Notes: generated by a model from the sequence alone, not told the origin. 39,252 nt of DNA from a bacterium (GCA_030535455.1 JAUNJY010000041.1:1-39252); one strand, 5' to 3'. Positions 8,897 through 17,049 are shown, counted from the first letter of the stretch. Translations and numbers: made by a program.

Positions 8897-8996
8897 TATT
8901 GAGAACCGTTATCGTGGTATATATTGGTACATTAATTCTTCTGTTTCTCCCTGTATAATTATGCTTATAAAACTACTACATTCGATAAGGAGATTT

Positions 8997-9884
8997 ATGA
9001 AAAAAGCGTTATTATATGGCATAATAAGTTCCCTGTTCTTTGCTGCTACTTTTGTATTAAACAGCAGCATGAATCTTTCGGGCGGCTACTGGATGTGGAG
9101 TGCATCCTTACGTTACTTCTTTATGCTGCTCATCTTATTTGCATTTCTTTGGAAGACGAAACGACTTGGCACTGTATTTGATGAAATCAAGCGTGACAAG
9201 GTTTCCTGGTTTGTGTATAGTACCATTGGTTTTGGACTGTTCTATGCTCCGCTTACGTTTGCCTCTAACTATGGCGAGTCTTGGCTGGTTGCCGGCTGCT
9301 GGCAGTTAACCATCCTTGCCGGAATTCTTCTTACCCCTTTGTTTGGAAAGAAGTTTCCGATAAAAAGCTTTGCTTTTTCCTGCATTATCATTGTTGGTGT
9401 ATTCTTAATCCAATATGAACAGGCAAGCAATGTAAGTGGAAAAGGCATCTTGCTTTCCATCCTGCCTATCTTAGTGGCTGCATTTGCCTATCCATTTGGT
9501 AACCGCAAAATGATGGAAGTTACCGATGGAAGACTGACTACGTTGGAACGAGTTTTTGGTATGACACTGATGTCTATGCCTTTCTGGATAATACTATCCG
9601 GTTTCGCCATGGTAAACAGTGGACTGCCAAACAATAACCAAGTATTCCAATCACTGATTGTTGCTATTTTCTCAGGTGTCATTGCAACCATCCTATTCTT
9701 TAAGGCAACGGAACTTGTGAAACATAATCCAAACCAGCTTGCAATCATTGAAGCAACTCAGTCTGGGGAAGTGTTATTTAGCGTCCTTGGGGAAGTATTA
9801 TTGCTTGCAGGGGCTGCTCCTGGACCAATTGGCTGGATCGGACTAGGAATTATAATCCTTGGCATGATTTTTTCTGCCCTTTAA
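8997..9884 (+). CDS. DMT-superfamily multidrug efflux-like transporter
   Basis: 295 aa, about ten transmembrane helices, matching the EmrE-type 'multidrug resistance efflux transporter' family of ten-TM DMT proteins. Recognisable parts are the N-terminal GIISSLFFAATFVLNSSMN, PLTFASNYGESWLVAGCWQL and, near the end, NQLAIIEATQSGEVLFS. An upstream in-frame ATG at 8886 would add 37 residues, but the start at 8997 has AAGGAG at ideal distance and gives the usual family N-terminus, so I chose it. A -10 TATAAT is at 8954-8959. The gene diverges from the Fur-controlled importer. Its substrate is unknown. Confidence 0.85.
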   Translation: MKKALLYGIISSLFFAATFVLNSSMNLSGGYWMWSASLRYFFMLLILFAFLWKTKRLGTVFDEIKRDKVSWFVYSTIGFGLFYAPLTFASNYGESWLVAGCWQLTILAGILLTPLFGKKFPIKSFAFSCIIIVGVFLIQYEQASNVSGKGILLSILPILVAAFAYPFGNRKMMEVTDGRLTTLERVFGMTLMSMPFWIILSGFAMVNSGLPNNNQVFQSLIVAIFSGVIATILFFKATELVKHNPNQLAIIEATQSGEVLFSVLGEVLLLAGAAPGPIGWIGLGIIILGMIFSAL

Positions 9885-9900
9885 AGAAATATATTAAAAA

Positions 9901-9950
9901 GAACTGCCTGCCTTCTCTTGAATATCAAGTTAGGCAGGTAGTTCTTTTTT
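9901..9950 (+). terminator. Terminator of the DMT transporter gene
   Basis: A 13-bp outer stem (GAACTGCCTGCCT with AGGCAGGTAGTTC, one mismatch) with an inner CTTGA/TCAAG stem is followed directly by TTTTTT. Confidence 0.92.
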
Positions 9951-10009
9951 CCTATTTAATGTGATTTTTAAGGGGAAACGCTTTAAATAATGTCATATTT
10001 GGAAAATTA

Positions 10010-10037
10010 TTGTTGAACTAGTGTATAACTATATGAT
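10010..10037 (+). promoter_or_regulatory. Probable promoter of the glycine riboswitch transcript
   Basis: TTGTTG (10010-10015) and TATGAT (10032-10037) are 16 nt apart, about 30 nt before the riboswitch aptamer. Confidence 0.55.
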
Positions 10038-10066
10038 ACAGTAGAAATGTCAATTCATTTATTGAC

Positions 10067-10154
10067 AACTCTGGAGAGTCTCAAAAGCAACGAGCGCCGA
10101 AGGTGTACCACAGGTAATCTTACCTGTCTATCTCTCAGGCAAAAGGACAGAGCA
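10067..10154 (+). ncRNA. Glycine riboswitch, single aptamer
   Basis: The conserved glycine-aptamer segments are present in order: GGAGAG (10073-10078), GCGCCGAAGG (10094-10103), a variable P3b hairpin (ACAGGTAA/TTACCTGT) and TCTCAGGCAAAAGGACAGAG. P1 pairs CTCT (10069-10072) with AGAG (10149-10152). Only one aptamer is visible where many glycine riboswitches have two. A hairpin with a U-run follows, and an amino-acid:cation symporter is the controlled gene, which fits glycine-responsive transport. Confidence 0.93.
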
Positions 10155-10179
10155 ACAAAATGCGAATGTTCTACTCTTT

Positions 10180-10215
10180 AGAGGGCTGATAATCTATCAG
10201 CTCTTTTTATTTTTT
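10180..10215 (+). terminator. Expression-platform terminator of glycine riboswitch
   Basis: AGAGGGCTGATA pairs with TATCAGCTCT across ATC (two-nucleotide bulge) and is followed by a long T-rich run. It probably competes with a structure formed when glycine binds the aptamer. Confidence 0.75.
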
Positions 10216-10246
10216 CTAAATAAAACACAAAGAGAGGAATAACAAA

Positions 10247-11710
10247 ATGTTACAAACAATCAACAATATCTTAGTCGAAATTAATAATTTCGTATGGGGT
10301 GTGCCCCTAATCGTACTAATCCTGGCAACCGGAATCTTCTTAACGATTCGTTTAAAGGGATTACAACTCTTACAATTACCAAAAGCCCTCAAGTACATGT
10401 TCAAAAATGAGGATAGCGGAAGTGGCGAAGTTTCCAGTTTTGCTGCCTTATGTACCGCCTTATCTGCAACCATCGGAACCGGTAATATCGTCGGCGTAGC
10501 CACAGCATTAGTCGCTGGTGGACCTGGCGCTTTATTCTGGATGTGGGTTGCTGCCTTCTTTGGTATGGCAACAAAATATGCGGAAGGATTGCTTGCAATC
10601 AAATACCGTGTAATTGATAATACAGGACATGTAATTGGAGGACCATTCTACTACATAGAAGTTGGAATGGGTAACAAGTGGAAATGGCTTGGTAAAATCT
10701 TTGCATTCTTCGGCGTTGGCGTTGGCCTTCTCGGTATCGGTACCTTTACTCAGGTAAATGGTATCTCCAATGCAATCAACAATTTCTTTGATCCAACCAA
10801 TGCATGGACAGCCAATATCTTTGGCATTGAGTATTCCTGGACTGTAATTATCGCAGGAATTATCTTAACTGCTGCTGTCGGCCTTGTATTAATTGGAGGA
10901 ATAAAGCGTATCTCAAGCGTTTCACAAGTTGTCGTTCCATTTATGGCAGGGATTTATATTCTTTCCTGTATCATAATCTTAGTTACCAACGCAAGCAAAA
11001 TTCCTGCTGCCTTTGGTACTATTTTTGAAAGTGCCTTTGGCCTTCGCGCTGTTAGCGGCGGTGCCTTAGGTTCCATTATCCTTGCAATGCAAAAAGGTAT
11101 TGCAAGAGGTATCTTCTCTAATGAAGCTGGCCTTGGTAGTGCACCTATTGCTGCCGCTGCCGCACAGACAAATGAACCTGTCCGTCAGGGGCTTGTTTCT
11201 ATGACCGGTACCTTTATTGATACTATTTTAATCTGTACTATGACCGGCCTTTCCATCATCATTACAAACTCATGGAACATTGGCCTAGAAGGCGTTGCTG
11301 TTACAACCCATGCCTTCCAGCAAGGACTTCCATTTAACGGAACCGTCAGTGCATTCTTATTGATGCTCTGCTTGGTGTTCTTTGCCTTTACTACGATTTT
11401 AGGATGGAATTACTACAGTGAACGCTGCTTAGAATACCTGGTTGGTAATAAGCCAAATATAATCAAGGGTTTCCGATGGATCTACATCCTTGCTGTATTT
11501 ATTGGACCATTTATGACCGTTACTGCTGTCTGGACCATTGCAGATATCTTTAACGCACTAATGGCACTTCCTAACTTAATTGCCCTTGTAGCACTTAATG
11601 GGGTCATTGTGGCGGAAACGAAAGATTACTTTCAAAGAATAAAACAGTCTCAAGAAACCATGACCTCTGCTGTTACGGTAAATGGAGATGAAATTCCTGC
11701 AACTGAATAG
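10247..11710 (+). CDS. Alanine/glycine:cation symporter (AGCS family)
   Basis: 487 aa sodium- or proton-coupled alanine/glycine transporter of the AGCS (DagA/AlsT) family with about ten transmembrane helices. Diagnostic blocks are ALSATIGTGNIVGVATAL (about 66-83), GALFWMWVAAFFGMATKY, GPFYYIEVGMG, the signature SNEAGLGSAPIAAAAA (about 293-308) and FTTILGWNYYSERC. The start follows AGAGAGGA. The leader carries a glycine riboswitch, which points to glycine as a physiological substrate; whether the gene turns on or off with glycine is not settled by the sequence. Monocistronic, with its own terminator. Confidence 0.95.
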   Translation: MLQTINNILVEINNFVWGVPLIVLILATGIFLTIRLKGLQLLQLPKALKYMFKNEDSGSGEVSSFAALCTALSATIGTGNIVGVATALVAGGPGALFWMWVAAFFGMATKYAEGLLAIKYRVIDNTGHVIGGPFYYIEVGMGNKWKWLGKIFAFFGVGVGLLGIGTFTQVNGISNAINNFFDPTNAWTANIFGIEYSWTVIIAGIILTAAVGLVLIGGIKRISSVSQVVVPFMAGIYILSCIIILVTNASKIPAAFGTIFESAFGLRAVSGGALGSIILAMQKGIARGIFSNEAGLGSAPIAAAAAQTNEPVRQGLVSMTGTFIDTILICTMTGLSIIITNSWNIGLEGVAVTTHAFQQGLPFNGTVSAFLLMLCLVFFAFTTILGWNYYSERCLEYLVGNKPNIIKGFRWIYILAVFIGPFMTVTAVWTIADIFNALMALPNLIALVALNGVIVAETKDYFQRIKQSQETMTSAVTVNGDEIPATE

Positions 11711-11714
11711 ATTT

Positions 11715-11759
11715 AAAGCTGACACTAAAGTCTTCCCTGACTTTTTGTCAGCTTTTTTT
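11715..11759 (+). terminator. Terminator of the AGCS symporter gene
   Basis: A 10-bp perfect outer stem, AAAGCTGACA with TGTCAGCTTT, followed by a run of seven Ts that overlaps its 3' end. Confidence 0.92.
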
Positions 11760-11870
11760 ATGCCCTATTTTAATTTTCTAAATGCATATTTTTCCGTCTT
11801 TCCACACACAACTATATTCGTATACTAACGAGTCTTTCTATTGTCGTTGGTAATGGAAAGGATGAATGAT

Positions 11871-13409
11871 ATGAAGATAAATTATGCGGATAAGTTTCGA
11901 AATGACTTAGTGGAATTCCGAGAAACTACCAGCAAATTTTATAATGGCGAAATGAAAATGCATGACTACAAAGGCTTCTCCGGTGGATTTGGTACGTATG
12001 CCCAACGTGGTGGAAAACTTGGCATGCTACGTTTACGTCATTGTGGTGGACGAATTACAAAAGAATATTTAGACTTTATTGTGGAAAGCATCAATAAATA
12101 CCAGATTGACCTGATCCACATTACCACTTGTCAATGTGTGCAATTACATAACCTGACGGTGGATGTAATTAATGCATTAATTGAAGAAGCCTGGGATCAT
12201 GGAATTATCACAAGAGGCGGTGGTGGTGACTATCCACGTAATGTCATGGTATCTCCCCTTACCGGAGTTGACCCCAATGAGCCATTCAACCTGACACCAT
12301 ATGCAGAAGCTGCTTCTGACTACTTGCTTCAATTTATCGGCGTAGTGAAGCTTCCTCGTAAATTAAAAGTCTGTTTTTCAAATAATCCCGATAACTGGCC
12401 ACATGCAACTTTCCGTGACCTGGGATTTGTTGCAAATTCCAATCACACATTTGATGTCTATAGTGCCGGCGGCCTTGGCAACAACCCAAAAATGGGCGTG
12501 TTAGTTGCCAGCAATGTAGATCCTAAAGATATTCTCTACCACATTAAGGCCATGATCGTTACCTTTACAACCTATGGAAATTATGAGCAGCGTGCCAAAG
12601 CAAGGACACGCTATATGCAGGATACTCTGGGCGTAGAAGGCTATAAGGAAGCCTATCATGAGAAATTAAAAGAAGTCATGGAAAGTGAAGACCTTACCTT
12701 GACTGTAGAGCCAATCGAGTATACAAAGACTGGCGATGAGGAAAACTTTACCCACCCTCGTGTAATCAAACAAAAACAAAAAGGGCTTTACACCGTCTTC
12801 TATCATCCAATTGGTGGAAACCCTTCTAGAGAGAAACTTTGTGAACTTCATAAGGCATTTGAGAAAATGGAGGATGTGGAACTTCGCTGTACTCCTAGCC
12901 AGGGAATATTTATTATCAACCTGACTGCAGCTGAAGCAAAAGAAATCCTTGAGCTTACCAATGATGGCGCCAACAATCAGTTTGAACGGTCTGTTGCCTG
13001 TATCGGCAACCATATATGTCAAATTGGCCTACGCGACTCCCAGGCACTGATTGAAAGTTGTGTAAATGCAGTACGACCATATAACTTTAAAGATGGCGTC
13101 CTTCCAATCATCCACATTTCCGGATGTACTTCTTCCTGCAGTGCCCATCAGATCGGAACCCTTGGTTTCAGAGGTGGTGTAAAAAAGACCGACGAAGGTG
13201 CAAAACCTGCCTTTGTATTCTATGTAGGCGGATGTGACCTGCTAGGTAAAGAACGTTTTGGTATAGAATATGGGGAAATGGAAATCCACCAGATTCCAAA
13301 CTTCTTTATTGAACTGGGACAGACCATTTCCAATGCAGATTCTACCTATGATGAGTGGATTAAGTCCCATCATGACGACTTGATTGCAATTGCCAAAAAA
13401 TATATGTAA
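11871..13409 (+). CDS. Siroheme-dependent sulfite/nitrite reductase, ferredoxin type
   Basis: 512 aa reductase of the NirA/sulfite-reductase hemoprotein family, catalysing six-electron reduction of sulfite or nitrite. The siroheme/[4Fe-4S] ligands are intact: CIGNHIC (Cys377, Cys383) and CTSSC (Cys419, Cys423), i.e. C-x5-C-x35-C-x3-C. The two ferredoxin-like half domains are at about 45-115 and 290-360. A longer reading from TTG at 11841 is possible, but the ATG at 11871 has GAAAGG at the right distance. The gene is convergent with remnants of tetrapyrrole biosynthesis genes, including sirC, which links it to siroheme. Sulfite versus nitrite cannot be told. No partner flavoprotein subunit is present here. 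Confidence 0.9.
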   Translation: MKINYADKFRNDLVEFRETTSKFYNGEMKMHDYKGFSGGFGTYAQRGGKLGMLRLRHCGGRITKEYLDFIVESINKYQIDLIHITTCQCVQLHNLTVDVINALIEEAWDHGIITRGGGGDYPRNVMVSPLTGVDPNEPFNLTPYAEAASDYLLQFIGVVKLPRKLKVCFSNNPDNWPHATFRDLGFVANSNHTFDVYSAGGLGNNPKMGVLVASNVDPKDILYHIKAMIVTFTTYGNYEQRAKARTRYMQDTLGVEGYKEAYHEKLKEVMESEDLTLTVEPIEYTKTGDEENFTHPRVIKQKQKGLYTVFYHPIGGNPSREKLCELHKAFEKMEDVELRCTPSQGIFIINLTAAEAKEILELTNDGANNQFERSVACIGNHICQIGLRDSQALIESCVNAVRPYNFKDGVLPIIHISGCTSSCSAHQIGTLGFRGGVKKTDEGAKPAFVFYVGGCDLLGKERFGIEYGEMEIHQIPNFFIELGQTISNADSTYDEWIKSHHDDLIAIAKKYM

Positions 13410-13411
13410 CT

Positions 13412-13592
13412 TTAAAGTTCTTTTCCTGACTGTAAGATCACATGACAAGTCTGATTAATATCTTCTATAGAATGCGCCATGGACAGAATGTCAATTTCAA
13501 ACTGGGATGGCGCTACATAAATGCCTCTGGCATGTACTTTCCTGCTGTTTCATATAACTGCCTTGAACATGTATCGTACGTAATTCTCTCTC
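13412..13592 (-). pseudogene. hemL: C-terminal remnant of hemL (glutamate-1-semialdehyde aminomutase)
   Basis: Reading the minus strand from just after the sirC stop gives RENYVRYMFKAVI, a TGA, then NSRKVHARGIYVAPSQFE, IDILSMAHSIEDIN and on to a TAA at 13412. GIYVAPSQFE followed by a hydrophobic strand and AHxxEDI is the C-terminal signature of HemL, the enzyme that makes 5-aminolevulinate from glutamate-1-semialdehyde. Only about 58 of roughly 425 codons remain, with one in-frame stop, so this is a dead 3' fragment. It lies in the place expected for the last gene of a hem operon. Confidence 0.8.
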
Positions 13593-14228
13593 CTACTCTT
13601 TTTCCTGCATCTGCGCTACAACTTCCTTAATCAGCTCATTTGATATACTGCATCCATTCTGAAGCCCTAATACAAGCAGCCAGTCAAAAATCCGTTTCCT
13701 TCTCTTCTGTTGGGGGACCATTTTCATTACATACTCCCTGCACTCTCCTAACTGTCTGACTAACCGGTCAAATCCTTTTGGAATACTTAACCTTATTTCC
13801 TGCTTTAAGTAACTGACCGCAGCAGGACTTTTCCCCTCTGAACTAATGGCAATCTGTAACTCCTCTGTATGGATAATGGCTGGCATGATAAAGTTGCATT
13901 CTTCCTGTTCATCCACCACATTTACAAACAGATGCAGCCTCTTACATTCTTCGGCAACCAGATGGTTTAAAAACTGGTCAGAAGTAGCTGCAAATACAAC
14001 ATCAGCTTCTAGCAAGTCTGTAATCAAAAAAGGCTGTTCTTTCAGTGTCACTTTTTCTTTGTGCTCTATTACCAGCTCCTTAATTTCCTCGCATATGGCT
14101 GTTCCAATCACCGTCAGCGCCATCTCATACGCAAGCATTGCTTTTAACTTATGACATGCCACTTCCCCACCACCAATAATCAGGCACTGCATCTTACTTA
14201 CATCCATAAAAAATGGGAAGTATTTCAT
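13593..14228 (-). CDS. sirC: Precorrin-2 dehydrogenase / siroheme synthase N-terminal type
   Basis: 211 aa NAD-dependent precorrin-2 dehydrogenase (SirC/Met8p-like), which oxidises precorrin-2 to sirohydrochlorin on the way to siroheme or cobalamin. Visible: Rossmann motif LIIGGGEVACHKL (16-28), NVVDEQEECNFIMPAI around the conserved Asp, and IAISSEGKSPA, the family's dimerisation/active-site segment. The length is normal for stand-alone enzymes and the frame is clean. The ATG follows GGAGGG. Its operon partners hemA, hemB and hemL are reduced to fragments, so whether it still has substrate in the cell depends on genes outside the window. Confidence 0.88.
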   Translation of the reverse strand: MKYFPFFMDVSKMQCLIIGGGEVACHKLKAMLAYEMALTVIGTAICEEIKELVIEHKEKVTLKEQPFLITDLLEADVVFAATSDQFLNHLVAEECKRLHLFVNVVDEQEECNFIMPAIIHTEELQIAISSEGKSPAAVSYLKQEIRLSIPKGFDRLVRQLGECREYVMKMVPQQKRRKRIFDWLLVLGLQNGCSISNELIKEVVAQMQEKE

Positions 14229-14271
14229 TTACGCTGCCCTCCAATCCTATCTTTTCTCCATTTAACGCTCT

Positions 14272-14335
14272 AAGCTATAAGGACAGTCTTTCTATCCTTA
14301 TAGCTTTCTTAAGGCTGTATAACAACTTATACAGG
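14272..14335. repeat. Two adjacent hairpins between hemA fragment and sirC
   Basis: A 12-bp perfect stem (AAGCTATAAGGA with its complement, 14272-14306) is followed at 14312-14336 by a second stem pairing TGTATAA with TTATACA inside GGC/GGCC. Neither has a convincing U-run on the minus strand. They sit where the end of hemA should be, so they may mark the deletion scar or process the transcript. Confidence 0.6.
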
Positions 14336-14345
14336 CCAAGCTCAG

Positions 14346-14807
14346 TTACCTTCTGCTGTCAGACTTATAATGGTTTAGGTTATGTAATGTAATCTGATTA
14401 AGAAAACCAATCTCCGGGTCAATATCTTTTGGTATTGCCAGATCAATAAATAATCGTTCTTTCTGTTCCAAAGAAGTCTCTTTCACCCGTTTGGCAGTAA
14501 GAGTATAATGAGGGCTTGCGGTTGCACTGAGCACCACATCAGCCCAGGAAAGATAGTCGTAACGGCTATCATAATTGGTCATGGTAACCCTGTTGTTTTT
14601 CAGGACACAATCAAATATGGGATTATGGCTTCGTACCGTACCAATCAGTTCTATCTGACTATACTTCAGCAGATTTTTTGCAATGTCTCCTGCAATCTTT
14701 CCGCCAATTCCAATAATCAATACTTTTGTATGGGGATCTGACACTATGCTGTTAACTTCCTTCGCTACCAATGTGGAAATTGAAACAGCTTCCTGTGCAC
14801 GATACAA
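14346..14807 (-). pseudogene. hemA: Glutamyl-tRNA reductase remnant (hemA), both ends missing
   Basis: Open frame of 153 aa from a TTG at 14807, matching only the NADPH-binding core of glutamyl-tRNA reductase: YRAQEAVSISTLVAKEV, the dinucleotide loop LIIGIGGKIAGDIAKNLL, WADVVLSATASPHYTL and LFIDLAIPKDIDPEIG. The N-terminal catalytic domain (about 150 residues, with the active-site Cys) and the C-terminal dimerisation domain are gone. An AGGAGG stands 11 nt before the TTG, with a stop codon between, as if the 5' end was fused to the core by deletion. It cannot make glutamate-1-semialdehyde by itself; the intact frame could mean recent loss or a retained binding role. Confidence 0.78.
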
Positions 14808-14833
14808 TGCTTAGGACACCTCCTCTTTTTAAG

Positions 14834-14908
14834 TCATCCAATCCGTCCTTGTTTTATAAATGCTGTGATTTCTTTTGCATAATAAGAAATCAATACGTTG
14901 GCTCCTTT
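14834..14908 (-). pseudogene. hemB: C-terminal remnant of hemB (porphobilinogen synthase)
   Basis: On the minus strand 14908-14834 reads KGANVLISYYAKEITAFI, then KQGRIG and TGA. This fits the C-terminus of HemB, where (R)AGAD-x-I-(I/S)-Y-(Y/F)-A-K is conserved. Only about 24 codons are left and an in-frame stop lies just upstream. The stretch before it (14909-15030) is open in another frame and might hold a frameshifted part of the same or a neighbouring gene. Confidence 0.65.
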
Positions 14909-14984
14909 ACCAGTTCAAGCACTTCTGGCAGTAAATCCAGGCTATAATGACATTGTCCCGGCATTGACGGAAGTTCCTGCTCCC

Positions 14985-15878
14985 TTAACATCTGTATCGC
15001 CTTCTCATATATTTTGCAAAAGATACACCGGATGCTTCTGGTGCTTCCCGGTCTGCTATAATGGTCTCTCGATAAAAATGATTGGTATCTTCCCGATAAT
15101 ACAAGCCTGTTAAATATAATTTATGAGTCTTGATTTCTCCATAGGCGGTTACAGGAGAAGTGCATGGCCCTCCTAATTCATTTACATAAGCCCGCTCAGC
15201 TGTTGCTATCAAAAATGTCTCTTCATCATTTATGGCTTGCAGCAAAGAATTATCTTCCTCTCTTTTTGCCTGAATTGCCAGAACTCCCTGGCCTGCTGCC
15301 GGCAAAATCTCATCAACTTCAAAATACATGCCGATGCGGTTCTCTAAGCCAACTCGCTGTAATCCGGCAGCTGCAAGCAGGACTGCATCAAATTCCCCGT
15401 CCTCAAGCTTTTTAAGACGAGTCATAATATTTCCTCTGATTTCTTCCACTCTTGCCTCTTTATACAATGCCTGAAATTGAATTTTCCTTCGCATGCTTGA
15501 AGTTCCAACACGCATATTTGGAAAATGGTTCAGCCCATCAAAACTTCCTTCCTTAAACACTACCACATCTCGCGGATCTCCTCGTTTAGTAACTGCTACA
15601 ATGGGAAGCTCTTCTGGCACATCCATAGGCATATCTTTTAAACTATGTACAGCAAAATCAATTTCTCCTTCCAATAAGGCTTCCTCTAACTCCTTTACAA
15701 ATAGTCCTTTGTTTGTCAGTACGTCAATAGATTGTGTCTGCAGGCGGTCCCCTGATGTCTTATATGTCTTTACCTCCACCTCAAGTGCAGGATACTCTTT
15801 TTTCAGCTTGGCAATCACAAGATTTGTCTGTGCAATTGCCAATTCACTCTCTCTGCTCCCCACGACTAATCGTTTCAT
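14985..15878 (-). CDS. hemC: Hydroxymethylbilane synthase (porphobilinogen deaminase), C-terminus probably frameshifted
   Basis: 297 aa. HemC polymerises four porphobilinogens to hydroxymethylbilane. Seen: VGSRESELAIAQ (6-17), catalytic Asp82 in HSLKDMP, VGTSSMRR substrate-binding arginines (124-131), LPAAGQGVLAI (192-202), and dipyrromethane-cofactor Cys239 in LGGPCTSPV. The start follows GGGAGGGTAGGAAG. The last ten residues (KYMRRRYRC) are odd; shifting frame near 15030 continues an open, plausible sequence (KIYEKAIQMLREQ and on) to a TGA at 14890. The catalytic part is complete, so the enzyme could still work, but neighbours hemB and hemD/cobA are missing. Confidence 0.85.
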   Translation of the reverse strand: MKRLVVGSRESELAIAQTNLVIAKLKKEYPALEVEVKTYKTSGDRLQTQSIDVLTNKGLFVKELEEALLEGEIDFAVHSLKDMPMDVPEELPIVAVTKRGDPRDVVVFKEGSFDGLNHFPNMRVGTSSMRRKIQFQALYKEARVEEIRGNIMTRLKKLEDGEFDAVLLAAAGLQRVGLENRIGMYFEVDEILPAAGQGVLAIQAKREEDNSLLQAINDEETFLIATAERAYVNELGGPCTSPVTAYGEIKTHKLYLTGLYYREDTNHFYRETIIADREAPEASGVSFAKYMRRRYRC

Positions 15879-15971
15879 CTTCCTACCCTCCCAACAATTA
15901 CACTCCTAGCTACTCAGTAGTTTATACATATCTATGACACACCTAGGGCGGTTTATAACGTCAATTAAAAA

Positions 15972-16010
15972 AAGCTTCTAGTGATACTTTGTCTGTACCA
16001 CTAAAAGCTT
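15972..16010 (-). terminator. Terminator of the DUF4300 lipoprotein gene
   Basis: AAGCTTTTAGTG pairs with a near-perfect complement (12-bp stem extended by GTAC/GTAT), then TTTTTTTAATT on the minus strand. Confidence 0.88.
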
Positions 16011-16015
16011 CTTCC

Positions 16016-16903
16016 TTACATACGAATAACTTTATCATTTGCCAGTACTACCATGTCGAAGGCTTCATCCCCTACAAGATATGTGCGTCGTCTTAATTCT
16101 TCCACCAATGCTCTTTCATCTTCAAATCTTGACACTTGATAGGCATTGCAGTAATCTACTTTTTCAATAAATAACACATAGGTATCCTCCTGAATACGGA
16201 CTCCTGAGTGAGCAATAAATGCCAGGTTATCCAATGGAGATTGAACGACCACATTAATTAAGGCTGCCTTATTTGCTGCAAATGTCACCCCTCGCTTAGC
16301 CCATGCATCCGGAAATGCATTATCAAACTCCTCTTGCGTCTTCACGATGGAAAGGTCCACTTCATCAAATACTGCACTATATTTATACATATCCGGCTTG
16401 ATCTTCTCAAACATTGGATCTGTTTCAATCTGTTCCATATCCATTAAGATATAGCTTCCGTACTCCTCATATTCCGGTGCCTCGATTAAACCATCCATTA
16501 ATAAGAATGCTGCGATACGGCTGTTGGCATCTCCCTGCTGTTCATGAGTCTCATCCCATGCAATGGCCATCTCATCATTCTTATATGTGGTATCATAATT
16601 AAGATCCTTAAGTGGGGTCCACTTTTCTACCAATCCAACATCTTCTTTCATGGTGCCATTAAAATCCTTCACCCAGGAAAAAAAGGTATCTACATTGGAT
16701 AATTGGGCATTCTGTAGCAAAGGCTTGATTTCGTTTTGTTCCGTCTCTGTAACCAGGTTATTATATACGTTGACCTCTACTCTGTTCTCTTCCAGTATGG
16801 AATTGTCATTGTTATTTTCATCCTTGTTCTCCTTATTTGAAGAACAGCCTGTCAAAGCTGCCATCATACATACGCAAATTAATAATTTTCTTATTTTCAT
16901 CAT
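16016..16903 (-). CDS. DUF4300 family lipoprotein
   Basis: 295 aa. The signal peptide ends in lipobox LTGC (Cys20), followed by an Asn/Glu-rich linker (21-45). The mature part resembles the DUF4300 family found as lipoproteins in streptococci and clostridia: VYNNLVTETEQNEIKPLL, NVDTFFSWVKDFNG, NSRIAAFLLMDGLI, and the late HSGVRIQEDTYVLFIEKVD strand. No catalytic motif is known to me for this family, so the function is unknown; it sits outside the membrane. ATG ATG at the start: the second Met (16900) is better spaced from AGAAGG. Monocistronic with its own terminator. Confidence 0.75.
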   Translation of the reverse strand: MMKIRKLLICVCMMAALTGCSSNKENKDENNNDNSILEENRVEVNVYNNLVTETEQNEIKPLLQNAQLSNVDTFFSWVKDFNGTMKEDVGLVEKWTPLKDLNYDTTYKNDEMAIAWDETHEQQGDANSRIAAFLLMDGLIEAPEYEEYGSYILMDMEQIETDPMFEKIKPDMYKYSAVFDEVDLSIVKTQEEFDNAFPDAWAKRGVTFAANKAALINVVVQSPLDNLAFIAHSGVRIQEDTYVLFIEKVDYCNAYQVSRFEDERALVEELRRRTYLVGDEAFDMVVLANDKVIRM

Positions 16904-17020
16904 ATACCTTCTTACCTATATTTTTTCTTCCTTTGATTCAGTCAAGTAATTGCTTATTCGACAATAATTTCTAAGATTATTGTAAGTACTACTTGCATGA
17001 AATATTCATTTACAAATAAA

Positions 17021-17049
17021 ACAGACCCTATGGTGTCAAGATTGTCTGT
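17021..17049 (-). terminator. Probable terminator of the diguanylate cyclase gene
   Basis: Minus strand ACAGAC pairs with GTCTGT around a 17-nt loop and runs into TTTTATTTG, about 35 bp after the stop codon. Confidence 0.6.

Noticed and set aside
8886-8996. Extended N-terminus of the DMT exporter
   Set aside because: The internal ATG at 8997 has a proper ribosome binding site, and the extension would place the start of translation inside the Fur box, ahead of the -10 element.
9971-9985. Catabolite-response (cre) site
   Set aside because: GGGGAAACGCTTTAAA looks similar but lacks the central spacing of the cre consensus.
13442-13630. 62-aa plus-strand frame after the reductase gene
   Set aside because: Overlaps the hemL remnant and the sirC end on the other strand; no start signal.
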